Positions 1-46,411 are shown, numbered from the stretch's first letter. The stretch is DNA of 64,000 nucleotides from Odontesthes bonariensis (GCF_027942865.1 NC_134526.1:3340470-3404469); one strand, 5' to 3'. Made by a program: numbers and translations. Notes: generated by a model from the letters alone, not told the origin.

Positions 1-3
1 GAG
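1..3 (+). CDS. myh11: possible last 3 bases of the preceding myh11 exon
   Basis: The window opens GAG followed at once by GTGAGG, a good 5' splice site. The next exon begins with one base that must complete an Arg codon ahead of Tyr-Glu-Ile-Leu. AG at the end of this fragment would supply exactly the missing two bases, and class II myosins have Arg-Tyr at this point. Only three bases are visible, so this is inference from phase. Confidence 0.35.
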
Positions 4-704
4 GTGAGGAAGCCGTCTTAGACCATCTATACCAAATCCTGTAGATGCTCAGAGGCATCCGGCATAATAATAATAACTTTCTTTCATCGCTCTGTTAGTA
101 GTAAAGTGCAGTAACATCTGCATAGCACCGAATTATCAAAAGTATCTCCCAAAATGTTTCTGTTCTTTAAAAATGACATAGCAGGTGCAGATTCTTATTT
201 ATTCTGTTAAATAAACCTTCTGAAACATCTTTATAGAGGAGAGATGATGCGTAGTGTTGCAGTTCCACAATGCAACCACCAGAGGGCAGCGAGCAGCATG
301 AATATTTCCAACAACGTGTTTCTTTGTTGTTAGTTTTTGTGGATTAAAGTGTCTTCTGAATGATGTAAAAATGTTTAAAAAAGGAGCTCAAAAGATGCCG
401 ATCCTCATCACAAACACCCCAAACTCAGATCCAAGGTTTCAGATTGTAAGCTGGCCAACTGTGGCTAAAACAAAAACTACAAATTAGAGGTCAGACACTC
501 TAGTTTGGACCTCCTCGTAGCATCGACCCCCAGCTGGTCGGGGCAGATGGCCGCCCTTCCTGGTTCTGGTTCTATTTTATTGGATAATTTTTGTATTACA
601 GTGAATTGGACTGTGAAATAAACTGATTATAAATTGAACCTAATTGCCAAAGAATATCCAGAACCTTGAAGGACTCAAGGACTTTGCTATCATTTTGTTT
701 CCAG

Positions 705-20106
<19,402 letters not shown>

Positions 20107-20190
20107 ACCAACGCACGCTTTTATCTAAAGATATTTGAGATTTTTTTAAACCTGGATATTCAGATTTATGTTTTAATGTAAGTAAATGAG

Positions 20191-20196
20191 AATAAA
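20191..20196 (+). terminator. candidate proximal poly(A) signal of myh11
   Basis: AATAAA lies about 85 bp after the myh11 stop codon. Further AATAAA-like signals follow near 20531, 20636 and 20744, so alternative 3' ends are possible. Confidence 0.5.
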
Positions 20197-20743
20197 TATG
20201 TTATTAGACTGAATCGGAACCCAAAAATTAGCTGGAAAACAAACAAATTATTCACTTAATTGATCGTTAAAAATCTTTCTTAGGCAAAAAGAAGCCAAAC
20301 GTTTGTACGTTCAGGCTCCTAAAACATTAATTTATGCTTCTGCTGGCACATGATCATCAAGAATCTCTCGTTTTATTTAAATTATCAGTTATTTAAGAAC
20401 GAATCATTTGAAAACCGTAGTTACCATAAAAAAATTAACTCTTTATGCACATTTATCTCTAATCATTTCTGTTTTGATGCTTCATTTGTGCTCCAGTTGG
20501 AAATGTTTAATCTTTCTTTGTGAAATTGCAAAAATAAAAGTGACAGATTTGGAGTTTTAAGAGATTTCTGCTGCGTTTGATGAGCTTTAAGTTTTAAATT
20601 ACGAGGAAAAAAAGGCAGCTTACACAGTAAAGTCACTGAATAAAACATGAGACGAAGCACAATCTGAGCCTTTTTGTTGTCATTTGTTGCTAATAACATG
20701 CAAACGCCCCCCAAAAAGGGTTTTCCTTCACCCTCCTTTCATA

Positions 20744-20749
20744 AATAAA
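20744..20749 (+). terminator. candidate distal poly(A) signal of myh11
   Basis: AATAAA on the plus strand, 28 bases before an AATAAA on the minus strand. It is the last plus-strand signal before the territory passes to nde1. Confidence 0.45.
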
Positions 20750-20777
20750 CTCAGTCAGGCTTCGTTCGTGTCAAAGT

Positions 20778-20783
20778 TTTATT
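20778..20783 (-). terminator. candidate poly(A) signal of nde1
   Basis: TTTATT on the plus strand reads AATAAA on the minus strand. With the nde1 stop at 22949 this would give a 3' UTR of about 2.2 kb. Another minus-strand AATAAA lies near 20838. Confidence 0.45.
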
Positions 20784-21367
20784 CCAAAAGCAGCGCTGCA
20801 GGTGAGAACAACACAGGACAGAACGGTTCGTCAGCTCTTTATTAAGTACTTTTATAGATTAAGAAAAGAAAACCTCATTCCTGTCATTCAGCTGATCCAC
20901 AACCTGCAGATATTCACCCTATGTTAGTGAGCCTACAGTAGAAAACACTACAAGTCAACCTATTAACATCCTTTTTAACATAAAACACAAGCAGCCTTCA
21001 CTGAAGTACTCCGACATTTAGCCCTGCAGAGGGATTTCTGTCTTTAAAGGTGCGTCCTCCGGCCCTCCGTTTCAGACATTTACCGGACGTAAAAACACAG
21101 AATCTGAACGTCTGGAGGGTGGAGCTGAAGCCGAGCTCAACGATCCGTGACATTTCCAGAGTTAACGCAAACCTTCGGTCTCAGGGGAGCTAAATACCAA
21201 ACGTTACGATGCAAATAACCCGATCTGATCCCTTTTCTGTGGGTGAGGTAGAACAACACAAAGGAACTGCTAACAGCTGCTAAAAAATACCTGAAAACAC
21301 AGTGTTTATCAGCATAAAACCTCCTTAAATCAGGACTGACGACAATCTGTGGCTTTCAGTCACATCC

Positions 21368-21901
21368 TCACTCGTTCTCGGGTTGTTGTATTTCGTGAAG
21401 TCGACTTCAGAGCCGTCGCTTTATCTTTAAGGTTAAAACGACGGTCCTTAAAGTGCTCGTGGTTAAAACCGGCGTAAAATACATCCTCCTTCTGACGCTT
21501 TCAGCACATCCTGGTGAAATACTTCAGCTCTGAATCCCTGAACCTCACGGAGGAGTTTAAATCACAGAGCTCAGACGGATTAATGAGCCAAACAACCAAA
21601 ACTAGGAGCCGAGCGGAAAATACTGTCAAGAACAATCAGGCAGCTTTAAGGCGCAGTTCCCCCGGTGGCCACTAGGTGCTGCAATATGCTTGAAAATCAG
21701 AGCTTTGTTTCATTCGAACCTCCAGGCTCACACAGATAATTTGACACTATTTTCTAAAATCGTCCCTTCAATCGACACAGATTTAAAGACCAAATCTTCC
21801 TCTGCAGAAACTCCTTCACCTGTACAAATCTAAAAACCTCGTAAACATTCATTTGTTCTTTCCCTGTAATCTGCATCTATTTCCAACTCTGAGAAAAAGA
21901 G
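21368..21901 (+). repeat. downstream copy of a myh11 intron segment (copy 2)
   Basis: Same-orientation copy of 17938-18670, placed between the myh11 and nde1 coding regions, probably inside the nde1 3' UTR. Shared landmarks: GAAGTCGACTTC, GGTGGCCACTAGGTGCTGCAA, and the right end GAGAAAAAGAG. No inverted ends or flanking repeat are obvious, so segmental duplication fits better than transposition. Confidence 0.88.
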
Positions 21902-22948
21902 GCACTTTTAGGTTTCGCCAACATTTTGTCGCCTTTTTTTTTCTTCGTACGAACGCAGCTGTGCACGTGTGTTTGCCGTCAGTGTTTTCACAGCAGAAGA
22001 AAAGAAAGACATTCTCAAAGAGGATCAAAGTGCCCGTCCAGTGTGCAGCCCCCACGGTGTGTTCAGAGAAACCCAAAGTCGAGTGTTTAAAACTGCATTT
22101 TACAACACGGATCCAGTGGAAAAAACAAACATTCAAAGGTCGGGACTCTTTGCTGCCTTCAGAGGAGGTGAAGCGGAGTACTAACGACTAAAAGGAGCTT
22201 CTGCTCTACTGCTTTAATATCACCAGTCTGCGGTTTCCAAAGAATTAAGAGATAAAAATGTAAGATCGGTGGCGATTAAACACCGTCTCCGCTCCTGATA
22301 TTCAGAATACATCCAGGATTCACAGCATCATAATAAGGTGGATCCTTATCGGCTCTCTGGCCCGTGGAAAAGCAGCTAAGTCCAGCTAATTAAAGCTAAA
22401 AGACAAGAGTTTATATGCCAGAATCTTCACTTTAAATGGCTGAAACCTTCATTTATGCCACAGCTGATCCTGATGTGTGCATTTTCCTGCAGATCACACA
22501 CACCCGACTCATTTATCTGCTGCTTTATGGGTGGTTATCAGCCAAAAAGGAGGAAAATGGAGCTAAACGTGAGGGGGCTTTCTGAGCATATGCTGCATAA
22601 TTCTACACCTGGATCCGTGGACTCGCTCTGCGTTGAGTCCGAACACACCGTCGGAGGAGCCCAAAAAAAAGCTCAAAATTCTCAGTAAAGTCCAAACGGA
22701 AGGAGCCCGAGTCCAGTGAGTTAGTTCAAGCCAAGTGAAAGTGCTGAAAAGAAGTCCCGTTACTAAGGAAACGGCCAAACATCCCACGTGTCCCTGCAGA
22801 GGTTTCCACACACGTCACATGTGTTGCTTCGTGTTAGCGTGTCCACGATGTCCCGAAGAGGCAGCGGCGCCTGTGTGAGGTGAGGTGGGCTGGACGGAGA
22901 CAAAAAGGGCCGAGCGGCTCCCAGGAGGACTTCAGATGTTTTTAACTC

Positions 22949-37388
<14,440 letters not shown>

Positions 37389-37417
37389 CTCCAGCCCAGA
37401 CCCGGTTCACACCAAGG
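37389..37417 (-). other. nde1: nde1 5' UTR part of the first coding exon
   Basis: A plausible acceptor (TTTATTAGTTTAG on the minus strand) lies 29 bases before the ATG. It would join to an upstream non-coding exon near 38.6-38.7 kb. There is no upstream ATG in this short leader. Confidence 0.45.
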
Positions 37418-37539
37418 CTAAACTAATAAATGAAAAATCATAATTTCCTATCAGATCAACGATAAACCATCCAGCAGATTTTCTTGGTGTGACTTCGGCT
37501 CGGTTAGTTAAGATAACAAAAAACAACTAAAAATGGTAT

Positions 37540-38185
37540 AGAAGGAAGGGATGTGAAATATCTAAAATGCATAACCATCAGATGGCCAAAGCCAGATCCT
37601 CCTACTTATAATGTATGGATTCAAAAAATATGGGACATCTACCAGATGGAGCAAATGACATACTCATTAAGACTTCAGAAACCTATTTTTATTAAACGAT
37701 GGGAACCTGTTATAGCTCTGCTAATACAAAACGTGTATAGCATAAGACTTCTGGTTAGGTACTAAATACATTCACACCACCAGCCATTTGATACCTAGAG
37801 GGGATCTTTCCTTTTTTCCTTCTTCTTTCTCTCCTTCCTTTAAAAAAATCATTTATTTTTTCTACTTGGATTATTTATTCTTCCCCTTTCAAAGTATCAC
37901 TACTTTTAAAATTATCATTATTATTTTTTTTTTCTAAATTATGTTCAGTTATTTATCTTTAATTTTCACTTCAAATCTGTGTCATTGGTCCCATGTTTTA
38001 TTAGTTTTCATTTATTGAACTACTATATTTCATGACTGTTGATTTTGCTAAGATAATGTGCAGCTGTAAACAGAAACAGGAAAACATGTACATGAAGGGA
38101 AATTTGACTTGTCATGTTACCATTGTGAAATAATGAATAAAAATCAAGTTAAAAATAAATAAATAAATAAAAATAAAATAAATAT
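37540..38185 (+). mobile_element. L1-like 3' fragment
   Basis: The frame ending at 37765 reads TIRWPKPDPPTYNVWIQKIW, then DIYQMEQMTYSLR, an L1-type ORF2 C-terminus. It ends in an A-rich stretch (AAATAAATAAATAAAAATAA, about 38150). Lies in the presumed first intron of nde1. Confidence 0.7.
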
Positions 38186-38613
38186 GTCTTAGAATATGGA
38201 ATATTTAAACATCTACTAATTCTAAAAGGTTTACTACAAGCAAAACCTGAAATAAACGAGTTTCCATACAAAAGATGATCCCGTCTGAGGTCAGAGCAAA
38301 CAAGAGAAAAACGGGAATCCACAGACAAGCGGAAGATAACGGAAAGTCACTCCCGTACGTTGTTTATGGTTAGTTACACCTGCTTTTACAGACGATAGAA
38401 ATGAGCAAATATCAGCAACAAAACTTGGAAAACACGCAGAAGAAATTTTAGAAGAAGAACCACAGAAGAAGAAAGTGGTTGGCCACTTTCAACGCAAAGT
38501 TAACTAATTTAACCCTTTCTGAAATCTTCTTTGGGTGATACTGTTATTAAGGACAGAGATTGTTGGTTATGTTTCAATTTAAGCATGTAAAATAAAACAA
38601 ATTAAGGACTTGC

Positions 38614-38830
38614 CTTGAGTTGGAAGCCAGAAAGTTACTCGCCGCTGTGGGAAGACGTCGAACAATGCATGTTGCCATTCATATTGTCCAACCCAGTTCG
38701 CCAATCAAAAGTTAGATGACATCCTCATTCTGTGTTGCTATTGGATAACTGACTTGTCAATCAAGCGCAATGGGCTGGTCAAGGATTATTGTCCAATCAA
38801 AGTTGTTATATCGGTGTGAGGGGTTTCTGC
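38614..38830 (-). promoter_or_regulatory. nde1: candidate nde1 promoter and non-coding exon 1 with CCAAT boxes
   Basis: Three CCAAT/ATTGG pentamers (38702-38706 region, 38740-38744, 38793-38797) cluster within 100 bp, a layout common in TATA-less, NF-Y-driven cell-cycle promoters. Downstream on the minus strand, CTCAAG followed by GCAAGT at 38613 could be a GC-type donor splicing to 37417. Sequence evidence is suggestive only. Confidence 0.4.
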
Positions 38831-38989
38831 ATTAATCCACACTAGTCTAGACGTTTTGATGGATTACTGAGGAGTAGTGCTGCCTTCCCGTGATGTAGGA
38901 AAATACTGTGCGTCATTTAGTTAATGGGAGTACATTTACTTATCAAACTTTTATCTATATATGAGAAAAAGAATGGTAAAAAGCAGCAT

Positions 38990-39632
38990 CCATCCATCCA
39001 TCCATCCATTATCTTCCGCTGGTCCGGGGATCGGGTCGCGGGGCAGCAGCTTGAGCAGAGAGACCCAGACGTCCCTGTCCCCGGCCACTTCCTCCAGCTC
39101 CTCTGGGGGGACCCCGAGGCGTTCCCAGGTCTCCTCCCAGTGGGACGGGCCCGGAACACCTCACCGGGGAGGCGTCCAGGAGGCATTCTCACAAGATGCC
39201 CGAGCCACCTCATCTGACTCCTCTCGATGCGGAGGAGCAGCGGTTCTACTCCGAGCCCCTCCCGGATGACCGAGCTTCTCACCCTATCTCTAAGGGAGAG
39301 CCCAGACACCCTGCGGAGGAAACGCATTTCGGCCGCTTGTATTCGCGATCTCGTTCTTTCGGTCACTACCCACAGCTCGTGACCATAGGTGAGGGTAGGA
39401 ACATAGACTGACCGGTAAATCGAGAGCTTGGCCTTCTGGCTCAGCTCCTTCTTCACCACGACGGGCCGGTGCAGAGCCCGCATCACTGCAGACGCCGCAC
39501 CGATCCGTCTGTCAATCTCCTGCTCCATTCGTCCCTCACTCGTGAACAAGACCCCGAGATACTTGAACTCCTCCACTTGGGGAAGGATCTCATTCCCGAC
39601 CCGGAGAGAGCATTCCACCCTTTTCCGGCCGC
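38990..39632 (-). mobile_element. RTE-type (Rex3-like) LINE 3' fragment with 12-bp target duplication
   Basis: AAAAAGCAGCAT flanks at 38978-38989 and 39633-39644. The minus-strand ORF reads VEEFKYLGVLFTSEGRMEQE, SIYRSVYVPTLTYGHELWVV and IERSQMRWLGHLVRMPPGRL, ending in GGAT repeats as in fish RTE elements. About 0.2 kb beyond the candidate nde1 promoter. Confidence 0.9.
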
Positions 39633-39649
39633 AAAAAGCAGCATGTAGA

Positions 39650-41150
39650 GCTCAAATACATATTTTGCTAAAAATATACAAACATCACATTGGAATTATT
39701 AAAGCAAATGATAGAAAACTACGGTATTTGCAATATTTGTTGCATTTATATGCAATATATATATATAAATTAATAAATAAATTAATACATTTCAATTAAT
39801 AAATTTCAATTAAAAAATTATAATTAAAAAAGTTAAATTAAATTAAAATTAATAAATAAATATATTTAAAAAAATCTAGATATCTTAGAAATAATTCACA
39901 GTATACAGCAGATATAACTAGCTCACACACAATTAAGCCAATATAACAGTTCTGATGGTGTTGCCAGTGATAAAACACTCAAATGTGGAGTTTTTCTTTA
40001 CGTTTTCATTCAAAAGTGCTTATGTACACAAGTTTTCATTGCACAAGTAGACATTAAAACCTGGATAATTGAGTTTGGAAGCGATTGCAGAGTTCAGCCC
40101 TGTGATTGTGACTCTACTGTCGCATCTACATCTTCTGTTTTCAAGTAAACCAATTAATTCATCTGAGCTCTGTTTGTTAGAATAAAACAGCAGAAATTCA
40201 CTGGGTGTAATACCCTTATGGTTATTGTTCGCCAGGCTGGAAGACATAATGAGAACACCAACCTAATGATGTTCAAAGGCTCTCAAAGATTAACGTTTTA
40301 GAGAAGGATTTGATGGTAGCTACAGAATAAATGTGCCTGATTTCAGTTGGCAAAGAGTTCCAAAGGATGGAGGTTCTAGTGGGCCGCTGTCCTGCAGGTT
40401 TTAGATGTTTCCCTGCTTCAACACATCTGATTCAGATGAAATGAAAGATGAAAAACCAGCTAATGATGCATCGATCTGAAGAAACATAACCCGGTCAGTA
40501 AGTTTGAGATGTATTGTGGGACAATGTAAGATGGTGAAGAGTAAGATATTAAAATTAATTCAAAATCTAACAGGCAGCCACTGCAGGGAGGCAAGAAAGC
40601 AGAAACTAAAAATGCAGCAGAGCCAGAAAACCATGAACAAATCTGAAAATAAAACAACTAGATAGAAAAAACAAATCAGGAGGCAAACTGCAGCTAAAAA
40701 CTTAAAGGTTGTAACGACAAAGACTGATCTGAACAAAGGAGTATATGTACTGAGGGGGGAACTAATGAGGAAGTGGCTGCAGGTTGATTAAATGGGCGAC
40801 GGGTGTGGAAGTGGAGCTGATAACCAAAACAGGGAGACTGAGGATAACAAGGAGTAATGAGCAGAGCAAGAATGTTAAACACAACATGAAGTATAAGCAA
40901 AACAAAATACCAAGAACACAGAACAGAGAGCAGCCAAGGAGTTCAAAGAAAACTAAGAAATAAGAAACAATCAAACCATGAAAAAACCAGAAGATCAGAA
41001 CAAAAAGACAAATCAACCCCAGACAAATAACAGAATTAAAATCCTGATTTAAACCAATGACTAAGTAACACGAACAGAAAAAACAAGAAAATAAAGACAA
41101 AGTCAGAAAATCCACAAATCCTAACACATAAAATCCTGCTCAACTTTTAG
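39650..41150. other. intergenic, AT-rich with decayed repeats
   Basis: No gene. 39740-39890 is AT simple sequence. 40300-40620 has phrases of an old LINE-associated repeat (AGTTCCAAAGGATGGAGG, GGCAGCCACTGCAGGGAGGC) too decayed to classify. Confidence 0.4.
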
Positions 41151-41600
41151 TGAATCAGCTGAAAGAAAAGATACAGTTTTGATTTTGATTTTGATTTCAG
41201 CATCAAAACTGAGGATGGAATCAAATATTTCTCCAAGATTCATGGTTGCCTGGGTGATATTTCAAAGACTGACAAGATTAGAACAAACGTGACTGAAATA
41301 ATCCGGGGGACCCAAAGAGAATGACATGTGACTTATTATCATTGAATTTAAGGAAATTTATGGTCATCAAGGATTTAATGTCAGAAAGACAAGCTGCGAG
41401 ATTAAAAAGGCTGTCGCGGTCTGTGGGTTTTATTGGCATATACAGCCGAGGGTCGTCAGCGTAAAAATGATTATTTACATTATGGTTTTGAGGACCAAGA
41501 AGTAGCGCGTTAAAAGAGAACAGAAGTTGTCCAAGGACCGAACCATGTGGTGCACCACCAGTCAAACTTAGCAAAAGATTAAATAAAGTCACTCAAAGTG
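41150..41600 (-). mobile_element. LINE reverse transcriptase fragment (L2-like)
   Basis: Minus-strand ORF 41278-41592 reads GGAPHGSVLGQLLFSF and HFYADDPRLYMPI, i.e. RT motifs with the catalytic YADD, then DIKSLMTINFLKFNDNKSHV. Only this RT piece is recognisable. Confidence 0.85.
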
Positions 41601-42590
41601 TCAAAAAAGGTTTACTTAGAATAAATATGAGTTTTATAAGCTAAGAAATGAGTCCTTAATTGCAACTCGTGACTCTAAACGATGCAAGAGGATGTTGCGA
41701 TCAACTGTATCAAAGGCAAGCACTTAAATCTAAAAGGAAAAACCTAAAATCAAACACTTTCCTCAATCTGCGCCAAGCAGGAAGTCATTGGTACTGTCTC
41801 TGTTCTGTAAAGTGCTCTAAAACCGAACTGGAAGCTGTAACAAAAACACCTAAAAATCAACAGTGCGGAAAAAACTCTCTCCAGAACAGCCAGAAGACTG
41901 GTGAGTAGCTTCTTAAAGATTTCCGGTCCAAATTAGGTTTCTTTAGCAGTGATAAACCACTGAATTTGAAAACAGTCCAGAAAAAAGAGACGTATTTAAA
42001 AATCATGATGACAGGGCTAACTGTGGGAACCACGTCTGGACTACAGGATCAGGAGGTCAGACGGGGGACTGTGTGCTCCAACTCTGGGGCATAAATCTGT
42101 TAAAACTCTGTAAAAGAGGCTGAATTAACACAGAAACTAAAATCCTACAAGGATCAGGCAGGATTTGGGTTCTGATGTTCTCCTCTTTACTTATGAAAAC
42201 TATTTTTTTTAGGCTGTTCAGCATCAGATTCTTGAAAAGATGAACCGTTAACGACCACATGATTTTCCCTGAACAGTGCTCTAGGATTATGGTTGTCACT
42301 TAATAGTGGCCTTGTGTGTTACTTCAGATTTATCAGCCCTATTCTCAGGGCTGATGTGTGATCACTGACCCAAGGGGAGTCATTCTATTGTTGTTTCCTG
42401 GCTTTAAACATGGTAATTTGGTCCCAAATGGAAAGACAATGATTGTGAAACAAATGTAATCGTGCCTCTCGTCCAAGCCAAGGGTTTAAAGATGCTGAAT
42501 TGAGGGGATTAGGAAAGTTAACTGCAGAGTCAGCACTGAAAATGTGAGTGTGCACCTGTTAGGAAGCGCACTGATGAAGAGGTACTTCAG
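41601..42590. other. intergenic, decayed repeat sequence
   Basis: Probably continues the old LINE region. ORFs at 41660-41908 and 42057-42299 are unsupported. Confidence 0.35.
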
Positions 42591-42594
42591 AGAT

Positions 42595-42835
42595 AACAGC
42601 TTTAAAAAAATTTAAAAATTAAAATAAATTAAATAAATTAAATAAATTAAATAAATTAAATAATTAAAAATAAATAAATAAATAAATAAAATAAAATAAA
42701 ATAAATAAATATTATTATTTTTTTATTATTATTTTATGTTATTGTTGAGTGTTGTACTTTGTGAGTGAAGTTACCGGAGTCAAATTCCTTGTTTGTTTAG
42801 TCAAACCTGGCCAATAAAGCTGATTCTGATTCTGA
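42595..42835 (+). repeat. AATTAAATA simple repeat and LINE tail
   Basis: AT simple sequence at 42600-42735, then GGCCAATAAAGCTGATTCTG ending in ATTCTGAT repeats, a common teleost LINE 3' tail. Confidence 0.65.
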
Positions 42836-43900
42836 TGATTGAGTGAGGTTAAAAGAGTCTAAAAGGTCTAAGAAATTAGATGGAAATTAGATTAGAGAAT
42901 GGCAGGGTCAGCATACGTGAATATCAAAGTCTTATTTCATCATTACGATAGATAAAAGTTATTATTCAAGGTAGTAGCTGATTTAGGAGATATGTAGATT
43001 AAGATTAAGATGCAAAGTGAGGTGGACAAGCACAATAATCACGTGAATCTTATGTGCACAGCTCATAAATGTCCTCCAGGGACACTGAACCAAATATTTG
43101 GGCCACAATTAAATCAAAACAAACCACTTTCCGACATTTCATGTCAACAGAAGCTGAGCAACATTATTATTACTGTCAGTTATTAGAGCTGAATAGAGTA
43201 AAGAGTGCTGCACAGACCCCTCCTCGTGCTACTTAACAGGATGTGTGTTAGCCATGTTGCTTATATCGGTGAAGGACGGAGTGTGACGAGTATCCTTGGC
43301 TGGGATTGGAGACTTTTACTTCCGGTTGGTGGGGTCAGAGGTGAAACTGGGTCAGCTCTGTCCTTTCCAGAGGGATTAAGCAGACCTATCTGATCCCGGT
43401 TAATCCACATGCACCATCACCACACACATGCAAACTCCAATCCACTCTGTCCTTGCTTCATATCTGGGCTACATGTTTTCAGTAAGTCTTGTGATGTGCA
43501 CTGACAGCAGATTAAAGACATAAATCTGTGACCTTCACTGAGTAATGGGATTTCCTTGTTGTTTCAGAAATGTGCAAACTAGTAATCATTTGAAAAAAAA
43601 AAGAAACTAATATTGGTATGTGTTAGAATGTGGTTAGCCTAGCTTAGCATAAAGGACAGGGAATCCCTTTGCCAGATTCTGTCCAAAGTAGTAGTTCAGG
43701 AGCATAAATCACATGACAAAGCTGATAAAATCAAACAGAAATGTAACATAGTTCTGTGTTAGATCAACCTGCCTGGCACTGATGAGCAGATAATCAGTTA
43801 ATAAGTCAGAAAATCAATGTGGTTTGATCACTGACCAGGTTAGCTAATGTTAGCAAGACCTCCTATGCTACTGAACATGTTTACAGACAAAGACTGGACA
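42836..43900. other. intergenic, no gene recognised
   Basis: Unique-looking sequence. The ORF at 43205-43393 has no supporting features. Confidence 0.4.
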
Positions 43901-43904
43901 TTAC

Positions 43905-45145
43905 TGTGTGTTAGGACACTGTGTAAAACGTGAATAAAAACAAAATACAATGATTTGCAAGTCCCTTTCAACTTATAATCTTCTGAATACACTACAAAGA
44001 CGCGATATTTAATGTTCAGACTGATAAACCTTAATGTTTTTTTCCTAATAGTCACTCATTTTGAATGTGAAGCCTGCAGCACGCTTCAAAAAAGCTGGGA
44101 TAGGGGCAAGAAAAACACTGGCAAAGTTTAGGACTGCTCAAAAAAACACCTGTTTGGAACGTTCCACAAGGGAACAGGTGAATGTCATGATTGGGTCTAA
44201 GAGGAGCATCCCAGAAAGTCTCAGCTGTTCACAAGCAAGGATGCAGCGAGGTTCACCGCTTTGTGAACCTCTGCGTGAGCAAACAGTCCAACAGTTTGAG
44301 AACAAGGCATTTAGGGATTCATCATCAACAGTCCATAATGTCATCAAAAAATACAGAGAATCTGGAGAAAGTTCTGCACGTCAGCTGAATGTCACTGTTA
44401 GAATCAGATCAGAATCTGAATCAGAAAAAACTTTATTTATCCCCGAAGGGCAATTAGAAGGGCGAAGAGCGGTCCATTAAAAGAAGAACAAAAAAATGGA
44501 ATCATAAAGAAAATAAAACGCAGAAGAGGGTGACAGAAAATAAAAAATGAAAAATAAATTAAAATAAAATAAAATAAAATATTTAGCAAATAAATAAAAT
44601 AAGGCGTCGATTATATTAATGACAATGTAATTAAAGTGACAATAAAAAATTAAAGTGACCTTGTGGTTAAAGTGTTGAGGTGATATTGTAATTTGCACAT
44701 CAGATATTGCACTACAGTATTGTACAGAAGATCTAAGTTATAGTTATGGTCAGTTAACACAGTTCGAGGGCAAGTTAAAGCTCTACCATGTAAAGTTAAA
44801 GCTCAGTTCAGGGCTAAAGAGGAAAAGGACCATCCACATTGTTATCGGGGTTTGTTAGTGCCCATGGCGTGGGTAAGCTGCACATCTGTGAAGGCACCGT
44901 TAATGCTGAAAGGTAGGAAAGAAATGGGAAAGAATTCCACCTACAAAGCTTCAACAGTTAGTGTTTCCTCAGCTCCTAAACTCTTATTGAGTGTTGTTAA
45001 AAGGAGATGTGATGTAACAACGTGGTAAACATGCCCCAGCTTTTCTATAACAGATATCAAATCTGAAAATGAGTGAATAATGCAAAAAAAAAAACAATAA
45101 AGTTTATCAGTTTGAACATTAAATATCGTGTCTTTGAGGTGTTTT
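43905..45145 (+). mobile_element. Tc1/mariner-related DNA transposon remnant with long inverted repeats
   Basis: 43988-44035 and 45098-45141 are inverted copies (about 40 of 45 positions, including GATATTTAATGTTCA and CTGATAAAC). The frame 44061-44480 reads SRSIPESLSCSQARMQRGSP-like N-terminal sequence and SSTVHNVIKKYRESGES. Near 44925 KEWERIPPTKLQQL survives from the C-terminus. The middle is missing. A reverse LINE tail with AT-rich sequence is inserted at about 44402-44750. Confidence 0.75.
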
Positions 45146-45149
45146 CACA

Positions 45150-46410
45150 ACATTAACACACATGTACACACTTCATTGAAATTGTTGTTTGTACTTTTTG
45201 TAATTTTTTTTAATTAAATAAGAACATTACTGCAGCTTACGTCGTGTTTTAATGCGAAAGGCAGCCATGTTGGATTTGGAGGTCAGGATTGGTGCAGTTC
45301 CTCTTTCTCTGAGTCAGAAATCTGACGTGACGGGTTTTTCAGATTAAATTTTCCACCAGATATTCTGAAATTCTAACCTCCCAGATCCCATTAAATACAG
45401 AAAGAGTGTGCAGACACTGTGCTGCTGTCTCAGCGAGAGACACCAGAAGCTAGACACCTGCATAGATCCTTCAGTTGGGAAACATCTCGCTTTAAACAGC
45501 CATGAAAACATGATACAGCCTATCATTGGTGTCATGTACACATGGCACTTTGCTTCAGTGTTATGTCCCAGTGGAGCACAAATGTGAAATATTTCAGGCT
45601 GTAACTGAATCCGGTTTGCTCGCAGTGCTGCACAACAGCTGTAATTATTTTCTTACCCTTTGTGCTCTAACTACAGTCTCTGCGGTCATTTCAGCAGCAG
45701 GAACTGTTGTTTGACGTTTATTAGCTCTCCGTGTGCTCGTAGAACTGGAAATACCAGTTCTAATAATTTTGGTTTTTAGTTGGCATTGTTTGAATTTGTG
45801 GCAGAATCTCTACTTACTTTGAAGGACTGGTGGTCCCCACATCTATCCACTCCAAAGCCCTGCAGAGAAGGCTGTAATCACATTAACTTTAGGAGGGGAT
45901 CCTGGTCCTGATCAACTCCAATCACTCATGCTTGATGGATGGAAGTATGCAGAGTTGGAGGTTTTGTTTAGTTTAGTTTTTTTCTTTGAGCTACAGAGAT
46001 TTTCTTTTGAGCATCAATGTCCACTGGTCAACAATCCCAGCGTTAGACAGCGAAATTACACAAATAAATTCTTATTATTCTGCCAAAACAAGCTCTGAAG
46101 GACTGTGATCATTTCTTCCTTTCATTTGTTTGTTTATCCGTTAGCAAGATAACACAAAAATGTACAAAGCTGAATCACATAAAACATGGAGGAGAGTTGG
46201 AGCATCGTGAGCACTCGCCCACAGCATTCAAGCTCAGTCATTATCAGATCCTCACAGTCGGGTTTCTCACTTCTTTGTTTCATTATTCTTGTGTTTAGTT
46301 GTTTTCAGTCAGGTTTTTGTTAGTTTTTAGGATTTTTATTTCCTCCTCAACCTCCTGCCTGTCCGAGTCTGCATTTGGATCATCTCACCACCTCGTACCA
46401 CCCTGACAAC
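45150..46410. other. intergenic, no gene recognised
   Basis: ORFs at 45344-45541 and 45526-45714 show no motif. No transposon ends seen. Confidence 0.4.
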
Positions 46411-46411
46411 A

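Larger units (their letters stand above)
20107..22948. other. myh11-nde1 convergent 3' region
   Basis: No coding exon seen. It holds the candidate poly(A) signals of both genes (20191-20783), the duplicated intron segment (21368-21901), and unique sequence that would be nde1 3' UTR if the signal at 20778 is used. ORFs at 21853-22191 and 22455-22688 have no family features. Confidence 0.6.
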
